Of a stretch of 37,648 bases of DNA, positions 24,832 through 32,521 are shown one piece after another. The DNA is from Deltaproteobacteria bacterium (lineage in GTDB: Bacteria; Desulfobacterota; GWC2-55-46), in NCBI GenBank assembly GCA_016177845.1, contig JACOUO010000030.1:1-37648 (forward strand), written 5' to 3'. Each line of letters opens with the position of its first letter. Within the stretch, counting starts at the first letter, position 1. The position numbers and the translations under genes were made by a program. The notes beneath the pieces were generated by a model. It was not told the DNA's origin, did no database searches, and was given only the letters and a program-made list of their open reading frames with translations.

Positions 24832-25049
24832 AATACCCCTCCGTCTATATCGTTTGTGGCAACATATGTATCCTGAAAAGAGCCGCCGTCTATATCCGTA
24901 GGCAGAAGTATCCTTACTATTCCGCCGCCCATATCCGTTACCGCGCCGTTATTGAAAATAAGCTTGACCACGCTCCCAATCGTCGGAGAGCCGTCATGCT
25001 CCTCTATACTGATTGAACTGCCGCCTGCCGATATCGCCTTACAAAGCAT
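24828..25049 (-). CDS. hypothetical head-module protein (73 residues)
   Basis: This 73-residue beta-rich protein has GGGIVRILLPTDIDGGSFQD and ends ATNDIDGGVF, a short DIDGG repeat. It overlaps the upstream virion morphogenesis gene by 11 bases and the spike gene by 4 bases. Its coupling to the spike suggests a small decoration or spike-attachment protein. I do not recognise the family. Confidence 0.6.
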   Translation of the reverse strand: MLCKAISAGGSSISIEEHDGSPTIGSVVKLIFNNGAVTDMGGGIVRILLPTDIDGGSFQDTYVATNDIDGGVF

Positions 25050-25512
25050 CTTTTAAAACCTCATCAACATGTCTCGTAAAAGAGTCCAGAACCTCTGCCG
25101 CATCCGCTTCACTGAGCTCGAAGAATTCCCTTTTTATCTTTCTTTTGCCTGTGCCTGTTTCCTGCAGGTTGAGAGCCTTTTTTTCGCTTTCCTGATTTTC
25201 AAAATAAATAACTGCTTCGCCTGCTCTGCCATTTGCTTTGATACTGATATCTCTGAGCATCTCTCCGCTCATCCTGAGGTCGACAAGTTCGGCTGATCTG
25301 CCTTTGCTTCTTCTGGCCTTCTTATATTCTTTCGAATAAGGCTCAAAAGCAGCTCCATCCTTGTCCCTGGCTTCGGAGGTCCTCTTAAGCAGATTGCCTT
25401 TCACCGCCTCGGCGCACTCGATGAGCATATCCTCAGAGACAAGCGTCTTTCTGACACTTTCAACCGCGTCATCAAATTCCTTTAAGCCGATTACTTCTAT
25501 ATCCATGCTCAT
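25039..25512 (-). CDS. virion morphogenesis protein (Phage_tail_S-like)
   Basis: This 157-residue protein has the arrangement of the phage virion morphogenesis family. A helical N-terminus is followed by EARDKDGAAFEPYSKEYKK and then ELVDLRMSGEMLRDISI, with a beta end (AVIYFENQESEKKALNLQE). These proteins help join heads to tails. The ATG follows GAAGGTAAAAG and sits 3 bases after the stop of the upstream 50-residue gene. The order within the head-completion genes fits. Confidence 0.7.
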   Translation of the reverse strand: MSMDIEVIGLKEFDDAVESVRKTLVSEDMLIECAEAVKGNLLKRTSEARDKDGAAFEPYSKEYKKARRSKGRSAELVDLRMSGEMLRDISIKANGRAGEAVIYFENQESEKKALNLQETGTGKRKIKREFFELSEADAAEVLDSFTRHVDEVLKDAL

Positions 25513-25515
25513 CTT

Positions 25516-25668
25516 TTACCTTCTATTCTTATCTGCAATTTGAGCCGCTTCTCTTGCCTTTTTCTCAATTGCCTTTGTCTCTTTTGCGTCAGGCAATCTC
25601 CCGGTCCGCTTTAGGCGGTCTTTATATATACGCTCAATAACCTTTTCCACTGCCCTGCGCTCATTCAT
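25516..25668 (-). CDS. small basic phage protein (50 residues)
   Basis: The frame starts at ATG 25668 (MNERRAVEKVIERIYKDRLK) and ends in TAA at 25518-25516. It is rich in Lys, Arg and Glu and predicted as one long helix. It overlaps the stop of the upstream 52-residue gene by 8 bases and ends 3 bases before the next start, in a region with no competing frame. The function is unknown. DNA or capsid-interior binding would fit its charge. Confidence 0.6.
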   Translation of the reverse strand: MNERRAVEKVIERIYKDRLKRTGRLPDAKETKAIEKKAREAAQIADKNRR

Positions 25669-25819
25669 GCCCGTCTACCCTTTTCTCACGCTTTTTTGCC
25701 TTCAGAGGCCTCCAGCCTTTTTCTAAATACTTTTTAATTTCAACTTCGCCTCTCGCGCAGACCGTGATTTTCGTCTTCCCGTCTTCCATCACTTTCCCTG
25801 TATAGAACCAATTCTCCAT
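25661..25819 (-). CDS. small phage protein (52 residues)
   Basis: The frame starts at ATG 25819, overlapping the upstream stop by one base (TGATG), and ends TGA at 25663-25661. The product (MENWFYTGKVMEDGKTKITV, then EIKKYLEKGWRPLKAKKREK) begins with beta strands and ends basic. Gapless coupling on both sides supports it as real. The family is unrecognised. Confidence 0.62.
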   Translation of the reverse strand: MENWFYTGKVMEDGKTKITVCARGEVEIKKYLEKGWRPLKAKKREKRVDGHE

Positions 25820-26295
25820 CAGCGCCCCCGCTTTGCTGTCCGGTAAGATTCAAGCGTATCCCCTTTTATCTCCCCTTCACGCCGCAGTTCGATTTTCTCA
25901 GTGCCTTTTTTCCCAAGATACGCCCTGACCTCAGGCCCAAAAAATTCTTCAGGTATAGGCTCTGTCTTGTTTAAAAATGGAGTATCAGGGAATTTTACTC
26001 TTTCCTTTTTTAAGCCCGGATGCTCCCTCAGGGCCTGCTCCAGACGCCTTAATAAACTCTCATCCGGGCCTTTCAAAGGCACCCAATTGTCTCTCCAATA
26101 CCTTAGTGCCGCATCCTTGATGCTTATCACCCTGATTGTTTGAATATGTTTTATCCCGCCTTCGTACTCGGTATATTTGCCGTTCCACATCCAGAGATCA
26201 TTGATGTAATCTCCCTGCCAGGCAATCCCCGCGTACGAGTTGCAGGCAAGTGGGATATATCCTTTTTTCAGATATGAATTTATTGTAATTGTCAT
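25819..26295 (-). CDS. hypothetical phage protein (158 residues)
   Basis: This 158-residue protein has an aromatic N-terminal third (IAWQGDYINDLWMWNGKYTE) and a charged helical remainder (PLKGPDESLLRRLEQALREH). It lies just after the capsid gene but has no clear ribosome binding site. A GC hairpin (26309-26330) sits between the two. It may be a head-associated protein. I do not recognise it. Confidence 0.65.
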   Translation of the reverse strand: MTITINSYLKKGYIPLACNSYAGIAWQGDYINDLWMWNGKYTEYEGGIKHIQTIRVISIKDAALRYWRDNWVPLKGPDESLLRRLEQALREHPGLKKERVKFPDTPFLNKTEPIPEEFFGPEVRAYLGKKGTEKIELRREGEIKGDTLESYRTAKRGR

Positions 26296-26308
26296 TTTTT
26301 TTAAGGGC

Positions 26309-26330
26309 GGGAAGGGCTAAAGCCCTTCCC
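26309..26330 (-). other. hairpin at the 3' end of the capsid gene
   Basis: GGGAAGGGC (26309-26317) pairs perfectly with GCCCTTCCC (26322-26330) across a 4-base loop, 11 bases past the capsid stop. The minus strand continues with A's, not T's, so it is not a simple terminator. It may protect the capsid message or dampen read-through to the next gene, whose start follows immediately. Confidence 0.6.
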
Positions 26331-26340
26331 TTTGCGATTA

Positions 26341-27204
26341 TTATTCGTGCTTGGTGATTATCTTTACTCCGCCGTTTGCGGCTGTATTTACGCAGCCCTG
26401 GCCGTATACCGCTGTTACCACTATCTCTGTTGCCCTCAGTGACGCGTCTCTCTGAAACTCTGTCTTTGCGCCTGTCTTTAATACATAAGCAAGGCCTGAC
26501 TGATTTCCGAGAGGCATCATTACGCCCTGCCTGTCTGCGTTCACATTTACGGATGGGCAGTTTGTTGACTGCACTATGTCGACTCCGTAGAGACTGCCGA
26601 GGGAACCGACTTCGGCTGCAGGCGCGCTGGGCCCGCCCCATACTGCGCCTGTTGAAGCGGCAATGGCTGTCCTTAAATTGCTTACCTGATAAGGATGAAG
26701 CACTGCCACAAAAGGCCCTTTTGAATTTCCAAGCTCAAGCGCATAGATTGCCGAGAGGAAATTAGCCTCTGTCATGTTCACGCCTGATGTGCCTACTGAA
26801 TTTGTAAAGTCAGCGGCTGAGGCAAGGACATCCGAATCGATCTTATTTGCAAGGGCCTTGCCCAGTTCTGTTGCGAACGGCTCAAGGCCGCCAAGGCCGG
26901 CGCCGTTTAAGAGCATGTCTGTGACGGTAATCATTATGCCGGCCTCATCCGCCGTAACGAGGGTGGAAGTTGTGTTTACGGCGGTGTTGCTCATATCTAT
27001 TGCTTCTGTGAGATCAGAAGCGGAAAGAAGGGGCCACTTCGGAAACTCAACGCTCAATGTCGAGTCCCCGCTGATGTCTGCTACCCTTACGAGGGGCGGC
27101 ATTACCGCTTCCGCGTATGCCGCATCGATTACAAGCCTTGATACTATTTCTGCCGCTACAAGCTCGCCTGCCGCGGCTGCTGCGGTACTTACTTCGTTTG
27201 CCAT
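26341..27204 (-). CDS. major capsid protein
   Basis: This 287-residue protein has the layout of a HK97-fold capsid. An Ala-rich N-terminal helix (TAAAAAGELVAAEIVS) is followed by strands, an E-loop-like region (TADEAGIMITVTDMLL), GPFVAVLHPYQVSNLR as spine helix context, and a C-terminal ATEIVVTAVYGQGC. The start used is ATG 27204 after AAGGAGATTGATTG. A TTG one codon earlier is less likely. It follows a scaffold gene and precedes head-completion genes. No protease domain is visible in the portal or capsid region, so the scaffold may act without one. Confidence 0.82.
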   Translation of the reverse strand: MANEVSTAAAAAGELVAAEIVSRLVIDAAYAEAVMPPLVRVADISGDSTLSVEFPKWPLLSASDLTEAIDMSNTAVNTTSTLVTADEAGIMITVTDMLLNGAGLGGLEPFATELGKALANKIDSDVLASAADFTNSVGTSGVNMTEANFLSAIYALELGNSKGPFVAVLHPYQVSNLRTAIAASTGAVWGGPSAPAAEVGSLGSLYGVDIVQSTNCPSVNVNADRQGVMMPLGNQSGLAYVLKTGAKTEFQRDASLRATEIVVTAVYGQGCVNTAANGGVKIITKHE

Positions 27205-27248
27205 CAATCAATCTCCTTTTCTTAAACTGCTAATGCTGATTTTATTCT

Positions 27249-27920
27249 TTAAACGCCTGTGTGAAACTTCCTCTTGCGTGCTTCTATGAACGGGTTCTTC
27301 ACATCCCTGAATTTATAGTGCTGTCCCGCCGAGCCCTGAACATTCAAGCCTTCCCTGAGTATCCTGTCGAGCTCTTCCCTGGGCATTGTACGCCATACAT
27401 CGGGGTCTGAAAGGTTGTACCTGTGAGCCCCCTGACTGAACCTTGCGCCGTTTGAGCCTGAGCCTGCCGCTCCGTTTGACCTTAAGTGATGAGGCCTTTC
27501 ACTGAGCCAGTGGCTTACATATTCCTCTATTGACATCGGCATGCCTGAATTATTTATCCTTAAAGCTCCGGAGTCCCCGATAACGCTGTAGCCTCCGTCA
27601 TCGCTCATCTTTATTTTTTCCTTGAGGAGGTCTGCAACTTCTTCAGCATCGACCACATTATGCCTTGAGATTGCTTTAAGGAGGGCTGAGGTCTTTTTGT
27701 CCTGTCTGAGGCTCTCTATCTCTACCTTGAGCCTCTCAAACTCTTCTGATGACGACCTGCCCCTCTGCGCCTTGGCGTATGCCTTTTTATATGCCTCATC
27801 GATAAGCTCCTGCACCTTTGCCTGCTGCTCAGGCAGGAATGTTACTTTCGATGATTCCGTACCGAAACCATTATTAAGGCCGTCGCCTTCTGCCGTTTTG
27901 CGTTCGTCAACATGATTCAT
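27249..27920 (-). CDS. capsid scaffold protein
   Basis: This 223-residue protein is highly charged and helical. A coiled-coil region at about 28-85 (EQQAKVQELIDEAYKKAYAK, then EFERLKVEIESLRQDKK) precedes a Gly/Ser-rich C-terminal half with a basic end (FIEARKRKFHTGV). This pattern, and its place just before the capsid gene, are those of phage scaffolds. The ATG is 6 bases after AGGAGG, among the strongest sites in the cluster. It lacks a recognisable protease motif. Confidence 0.72.
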   Translation of the reverse strand: MNHVDERKTAEGDGLNNGFGTESSKVTFLPEQQAKVQELIDEAYKKAYAKAQRGRSSSEEFERLKVEIESLRQDKKTSALLKAISRHNVVDAEEVADLLKEKIKMSDDGGYSVIGDSGALRINNSGMPMSIEEYVSHWLSERPHHLRSNGAAGSGSNGARFSQGAHRYNLSDPDVWRTMPREELDRILREGLNVQGSAGQHYKFRDVKNPFIEARKRKFHTGV

Positions 27921-27993
27921 TTAAAGCCTCCTTTTATCCCCCGTTTATTGTGCGGCATCAACCAGGGGTATGGTTGTGCCATGCCCTTGCGCT

Positions 27994-28263
27994 CTACACG
28001 ATCGTCTTTCTTTCACCTGATAAAAACCCGATAACATTCTTTTTATTCATAAGGGCCTTTACAACAGACTGGCAGACATATGCTCTCTCGCTTAAAGACA
28101 ATCTCTGCCACCCCTCTGTGCCTGTTATTTTAAGGATGCACTTTCTTGCCTCTTCCCAGATAGCCTGCGTCAATTGCAGCGCTGTGGGGAAATCGACATT
28201 GAACTCCGCGCTCAATACCTTTGCCGTATCCCGCGCCTTTGAATTTATATGCATTCCCTGCAT
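27994..28263 (-). CDS. hypothetical phage protein (89 residues)
   Basis: This 89-residue helical protein (MQGMHINSKARDTAKVLSAE, then FPTALQLTQAIWEEARKC) starts after TAGGAGACAACTGA. It sits between portal and scaffold with 11- and 73-base gaps. I do not recognise it. Small head-assembly factors occur here in other phages. Confidence 0.62.
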   Translation of the reverse strand: MQGMHINSKARDTAKVLSAEFNVDFPTALQLTQAIWEEARKCILKITGTEGWQRLSLSERAYVCQSVVKALMNKKNVIGFLSGERKTIV

Positions 28264-28274
28264 TCAGTTGTCTC

Positions 28275-29648
28275 CTATATGCGCATTCCCGAGTTACTGC
28301 CTGCCTCTATCTCTTTGTTGATCCTTGTCTTTAATTCATCATCGAGTTTCGGCAGCACCGAGGCCGCTATCTTTTTCTGCAGCTCTTTTCTGAATGTGGG
28401 CGAGCCTACCTCGGCTGATTGTGCCTGAATGGCATTTTGCAGGTCCCTGTCCAGGTCCCTTACCGAAAAATCATCAGGGTAATCTATCACTCCGTCAAAG
28501 ACCTTTCCCTCCCACTTTGCCCACAGGCTCAGTATCCTGTGCTCCGCGTGCTCGATATTATCCGCCTTTTCACTCAGGGTTGAGTAGAGCTGCTGGTATT
28601 CAAGCTCAAGCGCCACGCCTGACCTTTGCCCTACGAACTCCTCTGCCGCTTTTACGCCTCCGAGCTTTGCAATCCTGTATATCTCTGATACATCCTGTTT
28701 TACCCACTCCCTTATCTCAGTCAGCGATGAATGAGGCGGCTCAAGCCAGTACGGGCGTGAGTTCGGCTCGGACGGGTCAAACTGCAGGATATTGCGCGGC
28801 CCTATCTCTTTTACATCCTTGCCCTCTGCCCTTGCGTACGGGACAGCAAGCATCGGGAATGCGGTATTCTCAATTATTTCCTTTGCGTCGCTGCATAGGT
28901 AATAGATATTTTTATTTATGTCAGCGATATCCTGCAGGTCTGATATCCCTATCATCCTCATGCCTGATTGCTTGTTGTAAAGATTTACCAAAGGCACTTC
29001 TCCAAGCCCGTGCCAGCCCGAGTCAATAAGGCTGACCTCACTGCTTCCCTTGTCCGCTCTCCAGAGTTCCCAGCCGTCCCTGGTCCATATGCGATATAAG
29101 TCCCGTCCTTCTTTTATCTTGACCATATCCAGCATGAACCTGCCTGTGGATGGAACTCTTGCGTATGACCAATCAAGGAGATTTTCAGGCGTAACAAGGG
29201 CGATGTAAGGCCTCAGCCCGTAGCTTTGCGCCTCAGCCCTTGTTGACGCGATAAGCTGCGGTTTATCTACTATGACGGACACCCTTCCATAGACTGATGC
29301 AAACCTCTGCGCCTCTCTAAAAAAATGCCTCAATGAATTCCCTTCGAGATCGGCATCTTTGCAAAATGCGTTGAAGAGAGGGTCTGTGGCAAGAGAGCCG
29401 AAATCCTTTTTTGCCTCTTTCCTGAAAAGGTGCGATACGAAAATATCCACTACAGGGCCGCAGTAATTGCAGTAATAGCTTATTTCCTTGCGGCGGTTGT
29501 AATTAGCGCTGCTCTCAAACGGGTGCTGCAGGAGGTAATTACCCTGTTTGTATATCTGCCCCCCGAAGTATGACCGTATGTAGAACCGCCATTCGTCCGC
29601 GAATGCGTCATAGTCAGGGTGCGTCCTCTCAAGCTCTTCTCTCGTCAT
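28275..29648 (-). CDS. portal protein
   Basis: This 457-residue protein forms the DNA gateway of the head. It begins TREELERTHPDYDAFADEWR and has the pattern of portals: a clip and stem region (about 95-240), NIYYLCSDAKEIIENTAFPM as wing context, and a helical crown near the C-terminus (SEKADNIEHAEHRILSLWAK). The start is ATG after GGAGACAGACCTG, 22 bases past the terminase stop. Terminase-portal-scaffold-capsid is the standard order. Confidence 0.8.
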   Translation of the reverse strand: MTREELERTHPDYDAFADEWRFYIRSYFGGQIYKQGNYLLQHPFESSANYNRRKEISYYCNYCGPVVDIFVSHLFRKEAKKDFGSLATDPLFNAFCKDADLEGNSLRHFFREAQRFASVYGRVSVIVDKPQLIASTRAEAQSYGLRPYIALVTPENLLDWSYARVPSTGRFMLDMVKIKEGRDLYRIWTRDGWELWRADKGSSEVSLIDSGWHGLGEVPLVNLYNKQSGMRMIGISDLQDIADINKNIYYLCSDAKEIIENTAFPMLAVPYARAEGKDVKEIGPRNILQFDPSEPNSRPYWLEPPHSSLTEIREWVKQDVSEIYRIAKLGGVKAAEEFVGQRSGVALELEYQQLYSTLSEKADNIEHAEHRILSLWAKWEGKVFDGVIDYPDDFSVRDLDRDLQNAIQAQSAEVGSPTFRKELQKKIAASVLPKLDDELKTRINKEIEAGSNSGMRI

Positions 29649-29669
29649 CAGGTCTGTCTCCGTTATCCT

Positions 29670-30941
29670 CTATTTATAAAATCTTTTGTGCGGGTCCGGT
29701 TTCGCTATCCTTAACGGGAATTCGTATTCCAGAAAATACCCTACGGCATCCGCCGCGTGTGTCCGTTCAGGTTTTGACTTATCTATTTCTATCCCGTTCT
29801 CTTTCCATTCAACTGTTTCAAAATCTTTTCTGAGCGCTTTGCATCTCGGATGATGGATCAGCTTTACTTCCGCGCTCGCGCTCTCAAGCATTGCATTGAC
29901 CGTATTTACCCTGTCTTTCACGGGAGGATTTGCTTTTTTAATCCTCTGGTCTTTAAGGCCAAGCTCATGGAGCAGCGCATAGTCGCTCTTGCCTGTTGTT
30001 GACCTGCTCATGCCTGCGGCATCGCCGTAAACGATTATCCCTGCCTTATGTGAGCCGTATCTTCTGACAGCCTCCCTGCCCATCTCTATGGTATTGGTAT
30101 TTCTCAGATGTATCTCATCAACTATCACGACCCTGCCCCCATGAACCTGGCAGACCTCCCAAACGCATGTATCCACATTGAAGTCACAGCAGATATTCAC
30201 AGGCAAATTCTGCTTCAGGGTTATTCCTGCGTCTTCGTGTATCTCTGACCTGTATGCGTAGTAGACCCTTCCATTCCTGCCTTCAAAGCTCCCTTCGTAT
30301 TCCTGCCTGAATGTCCTTGGGTCAAGGAGCCTCCTTGCCGCGCTTACCTCTGCCTCAGGCAGGATATCGCTTGAGCGCCAGGAGTAAACTCCCCAGTCCT
30401 GATCAACTCCTGATTTTGCATAGTCCACAAGGTCTTTATAATGATTAAGCCCTTCAGGAACCCCTATGAACCAGCACCACCCTTCTCTGTCCGAAAGCGC
30501 GGGCCTGATATTCTCAGTCCATGCCGCGGCCTTCATGTTTGCGTATTCATCAAGTACCCCGCCATCCCACGGAGTGCCTTCAAGCCTCTGGGGTTTATCA
30601 AGCCCGGCGACCCATATCTCGCTGCCGAACCTTGTCAATACGCACAGGTCGGTTTCATAGATTTTTTTCACCCATGCCTGCGGAACAAGCGCTTTCAAGT
30701 CTTTCCAGAATATTCGTTTCGCCTGGTCCCTTGTGGGGGCAGCGGCAAAATACCTCGGGTCTTTCCATCTCTTTTTGACAGGCAGCACTGAGACAAGCTT
30801 TCTTTTTGCCATCTCAGTCTTGCCGCTTCTTCTGCCTGACGGAACTACGGCAAACCTTTTATTCTCCGTCCAAAGCCTCTTCTGTTCCGAATGGTATTGT
30901 AATTCGTGCCATCTCTCTGGCAATATCCTGCGCTTCATCAT
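29670..30941 (-). CDS. terminase large subunit
   Basis: This 423-residue packaging motor has Walker A SGRRSGKT at 35-42, Walker B GGVLDEY at 127-133 (D131, E132) and nuclease acids D253 (CCDFNVD), D307 (YGDAAG) and D398 (HAADAVGY). All three nuclease positions are present, so it can probably cut as well as pump DNA. The N-terminal ATG overlaps the small-subunit gene by 83 bases. No strong ribosome binding site is seen there, so translational coupling is likely. The family length is slightly short but complete. Confidence 0.9.
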   Translation of the reverse strand: MMKRRILPERWHELQYHSEQKRLWTENKRFAVVPSGRRSGKTEMAKRKLVSVLPVKKRWKDPRYFAAAPTRDQAKRIFWKDLKALVPQAWVKKIYETDLCVLTRFGSEIWVAGLDKPQRLEGTPWDGGVLDEYANMKAAAWTENIRPALSDREGWCWFIGVPEGLNHYKDLVDYAKSGVDQDWGVYSWRSSDILPEAEVSAARRLLDPRTFRQEYEGSFEGRNGRVYYAYRSEIHEDAGITLKQNLPVNICCDFNVDTCVWEVCQVHGGRVVIVDEIHLRNTNTIEMGREAVRRYGSHKAGIIVYGDAAGMSRSTTGKSDYALLHELGLKDQRIKKANPPVKDRVNTVNAMLESASAEVKLIHHPRCKALRKDFETVEWKENGIEIDKSKPERTHAADAVGYFLEYEFPLRIAKPDPHKRFYK

Positions 30942-31329
30942 TTTTTTCGCAATTCTCTTCCAGCCCCCACGCCAGCCGCTCGCCTTTGATTACATTTGAG
31001 AGGACTTCTCCGGCCATTTTCGCCACCTTCAATTCCTCAAGCCCAAGCTTCACATCTTCATTCTGAAGCCCTTTTACGAGCCTTTTCTTAACGCCTTTCC
31101 AAAGGGCCTTGTGGTCATCAAGCACATGGCCTGGCTTTGCATCGCATATTATTTCCGTTGCATCGGAGATTTCGACTTCAACTTCTTTAGCCGCGCATTT
31201 CACCCAGCCATTTATCTTTGACTTTCTCCTGATGCTGCTTTCATCGCACTGATGTTTTCTTGCAAGAGCCCTTATGGAGAGATTTTCGTTTTCAAAAGCT
31301 TTTCTTAATTCCTTCCAATCTATTGCCAC
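30859..31329 (-). CDS. terminase small subunit (HTH)
   Basis: This 156-residue protein has an N-terminal helix-turn-helix (ALARKHQCDESSIRRKSKIN, about 20-39) and an acidic helical remainder, the usual layout of small terminases that pick the DNA end for packaging. The start is GTG 31329, with GAGGG five bases upstream. It overlaps the large-subunit gene by 83 bases. Confidence 0.8.
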   Translation of the reverse strand: MAIDWKELRKAFENENLSIRALARKHQCDESSIRRKSKINGWVKCAAKEVEVEISDATEIICDAKPGHVLDDHKALWKGVKKRLVKGLQNEDVKLGLEELKVAKMAGEVLSNVIKGERLAWGLEENCEKNDEAQDIAREMARITIPFGTEEALDGE

Positions 31330-31366
31330 ATTTACCCTCGAGCTTTATTTCATTCAATCTTCGGGA

Positions 31367-31552
31367 TTAGAATTTATCCAACCCCTCATGGTCCTTGCAT
31401 GACCTTAGAGGGTACAGGCTCAGATAAACCTTATTGCATTCCATGCACCTTTCAGGTTCTCTCAACAGAACTGTGTTCACGGTCTTCCTGCGGTATCCTG
31501 CCAAGTTACCGCTCTTTTTAAAACGGCTTGCAAAGAATTCCAATTCCATCAT
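31367..31552 (-). CDS. small zinc-knuckle protein
   Basis: This 61-residue protein has C36-x2-C39 and C52-x2-H55 (CMECNKVYLSLYPLRSCKDH), a plausible zinc-binding knuckle in an otherwise basic sequence. The ATG is 6 bases after GGAGGT, a near-perfect ribosome binding site, which supports it as a gene. It lies between the terminator at 31692-31718 and the terminase genes. It could be an HNH-like remnant or a DNA-binding regulator, but the motif is too short to decide. Confidence 0.68.
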   Translation of the reverse strand: MMELEFFASRFKKSGNLAGYRRKTVNTVLLREPERCMECNKVYLSLYPLRSCKDHEGLDKF

Positions 31553-31859
31553 GTCTTACCTCCGCGTGCTGTCTATACCCTATGGTGTTTTATTTCTACC
31601 CTTAAGTTTTCATGTCCCTGAATTCATGGAATAAATCCGTCGTAATTATTCTACCCTTCGATGCATTGCCCGCATTTGGCTCTCCTGAAATAAAAAAAAC
31701 CGGCCATTTCTGGCCGGCATTTTTATCATTCAATTTACCCCGCATAATTGACGGGATTTGCAGGTAGTATTTACTTTCATATAGCTCGGCTTTTATCAGG
31801 CCATTAAAGGCCGGATTTTCGCCAAGCACCCGATTTAGATTTTCTTATTTAAATTCAGT
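31553..31859. other. control region between early and late phage genes
   Basis: About 300 bases with no supported gene. It contains the terminator at 31692-31718 and two exact copies of TTCTACCCTT (31649-31658 and 31594-31603), with a related TCTATACCCTAT at 31572-31583, all upstream of the zinc-knuckle and terminase genes. No consensus sigma-70 promoter is seen here. Confidence 0.55.
31692..31718 (-). terminator. terminator after the early phage genes
   Basis: CCGGCCA (31700-31706) pairs with TGGCCGG (31711-31717) across TTTC, and on the minus strand the hairpin runs into eight T's. It separates the regulator genes from the late genes. Confidence 0.9.
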
Positions 31860-32132
31860 TTAAAAACTCTCATCCTCAGTAAGCCAGTTAGACCCATTCT
31901 CAAATGCAGCTTCCATCTGCCTGTTTATCATATTTTCCACTCCGCCCCTGAAACCGTACATTTTAAAGTCATCGAGCATATCGCCCATGGCCTGATATTG
32001 TCTTACAGTCTTGTACTCCACCCAGCTGAGTTTAGCCTCAGAAATCGGGTGAATTATTACATCAAAAGTCCTCCGTCTTTTCCTGTGCCCTTGCAGACGC
32101 GATCTTTTCTTCAGCCCTGTAGAGAATTTCAT
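31860..32132 (-). CDS. small basic phage protein, overlapping the sigma-like gene
   Basis: The frame is open from 32168, but ATG 32132 has GGAGGGCGT just before it and is the likely start, giving 90 residues. The first third is very basic (LKKRSRLQGHRKRRRTFD) and overlaps the 3' end of the sigma-like gene by 71 bases in another frame. The remainder is helical and acidic (KTVRQYQAMGDMLDDFKMYG). The family is unrecognised. The basic part may simply reflect the other frame, so the true start could be later. Confidence 0.5.
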   Translation of the reverse strand: MKFSTGLKKRSRLQGHRKRRRTFDVIIHPISEAKLSWVEYKTVRQYQAMGDMLDDFKMYGFRGGVENMINRQMEAAFENGSNWLTEDESF

Positions 32133-32331
32133 ACGCCCTCCCGAGTGATATTCGATGATTCTCCGCAATCAACTTCATATGAGTGTCCCAGTAATGATAT
32201 TCCGTAAAGATGGCCCTTTCCCTTGGACTTAAGCCTGCAAGAGGCCAGAGAATATCCCTGATCTCAAGGCCTGAGTGCTTAAGCCCTCCGTAAAATGAAT
32301 CAGGGTTTACTTTGGTTTTCTTTTCAGACAA
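32062..32331 (-). CDS. sigma-70 region 4-like regulator
   Basis: This 89-residue protein contains LSPRERAIFTEYHYWDTHMK and continues LIAENHRISLGRAYEILYRA (about 34-72), the helix-turn-helix pattern of sigma factor region 4. It lacks regions 2 and 3, so it cannot be a full sigma factor. Proteins of this type in phages switch on late genes. The only available start is TTG 32331 after an in-frame stop, with a weak ribosome binding site. It is the first gene after the consensus promoter at 32522-32550. Confidence 0.65.
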   Translation of the reverse strand: MSEKKTKVNPDSFYGGLKHSGLEIRDILWPLAGLSPRERAIFTEYHYWDTHMKLIAENHRISLGRAYEILYRAEEKIASARAQEKTEDF

Positions 32332-32521
32332 TAGCGGCTACCAAGTTAAAATGTTCTTCATACGCACATAGCTGGATTAGTGCAGTTACTAAATAAAGAG
32401 GAGTAAAGCGGAACCCTGCAGGAAGTGATTTCCCCTTATAGAAACAGCTTTCACACCAGTTCACATCGCTTCAATTCAATATGAACAGAGAAACAATCGG
32501 ATTGTGTTTTGAGTGACATTA

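Larger units (their letters stand above)
9664..32331 (-). mobile_element. compact tailed-phage structural cluster (gene-transfer-agent-like or reduced prophage)
   Basis: About 22.7 kb of co-directional phage-type genes lies between the DUF2905-lpxC genes and ychF. It covers a regulator, terminase, portal, scaffold, capsid, head completion, tail tube, tail chaperone with frameshift, tape measure, distal tail, spikes and lysis. The order is that of a siphovirus-like particle, since no sheath or contractile baseplate gene is visible. No integrase, transposase, repressor, excisionase, replication or packaging-independent lysogeny gene is present, and I found no direct repeats marking att sites in the two flanking gaps. 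Structural frames look intact. Promoter and operator lie at 32522-32555, and the end terminator at 9636-9665. Confidence 0.85.

Noticed and set aside
31602-31829. 75-codon open frame on the minus strand
   Set aside because: It runs through the strong terminator hairpin at 31692-31718, has no good ribosome binding site, and its composition follows the hairpin and A/T runs.
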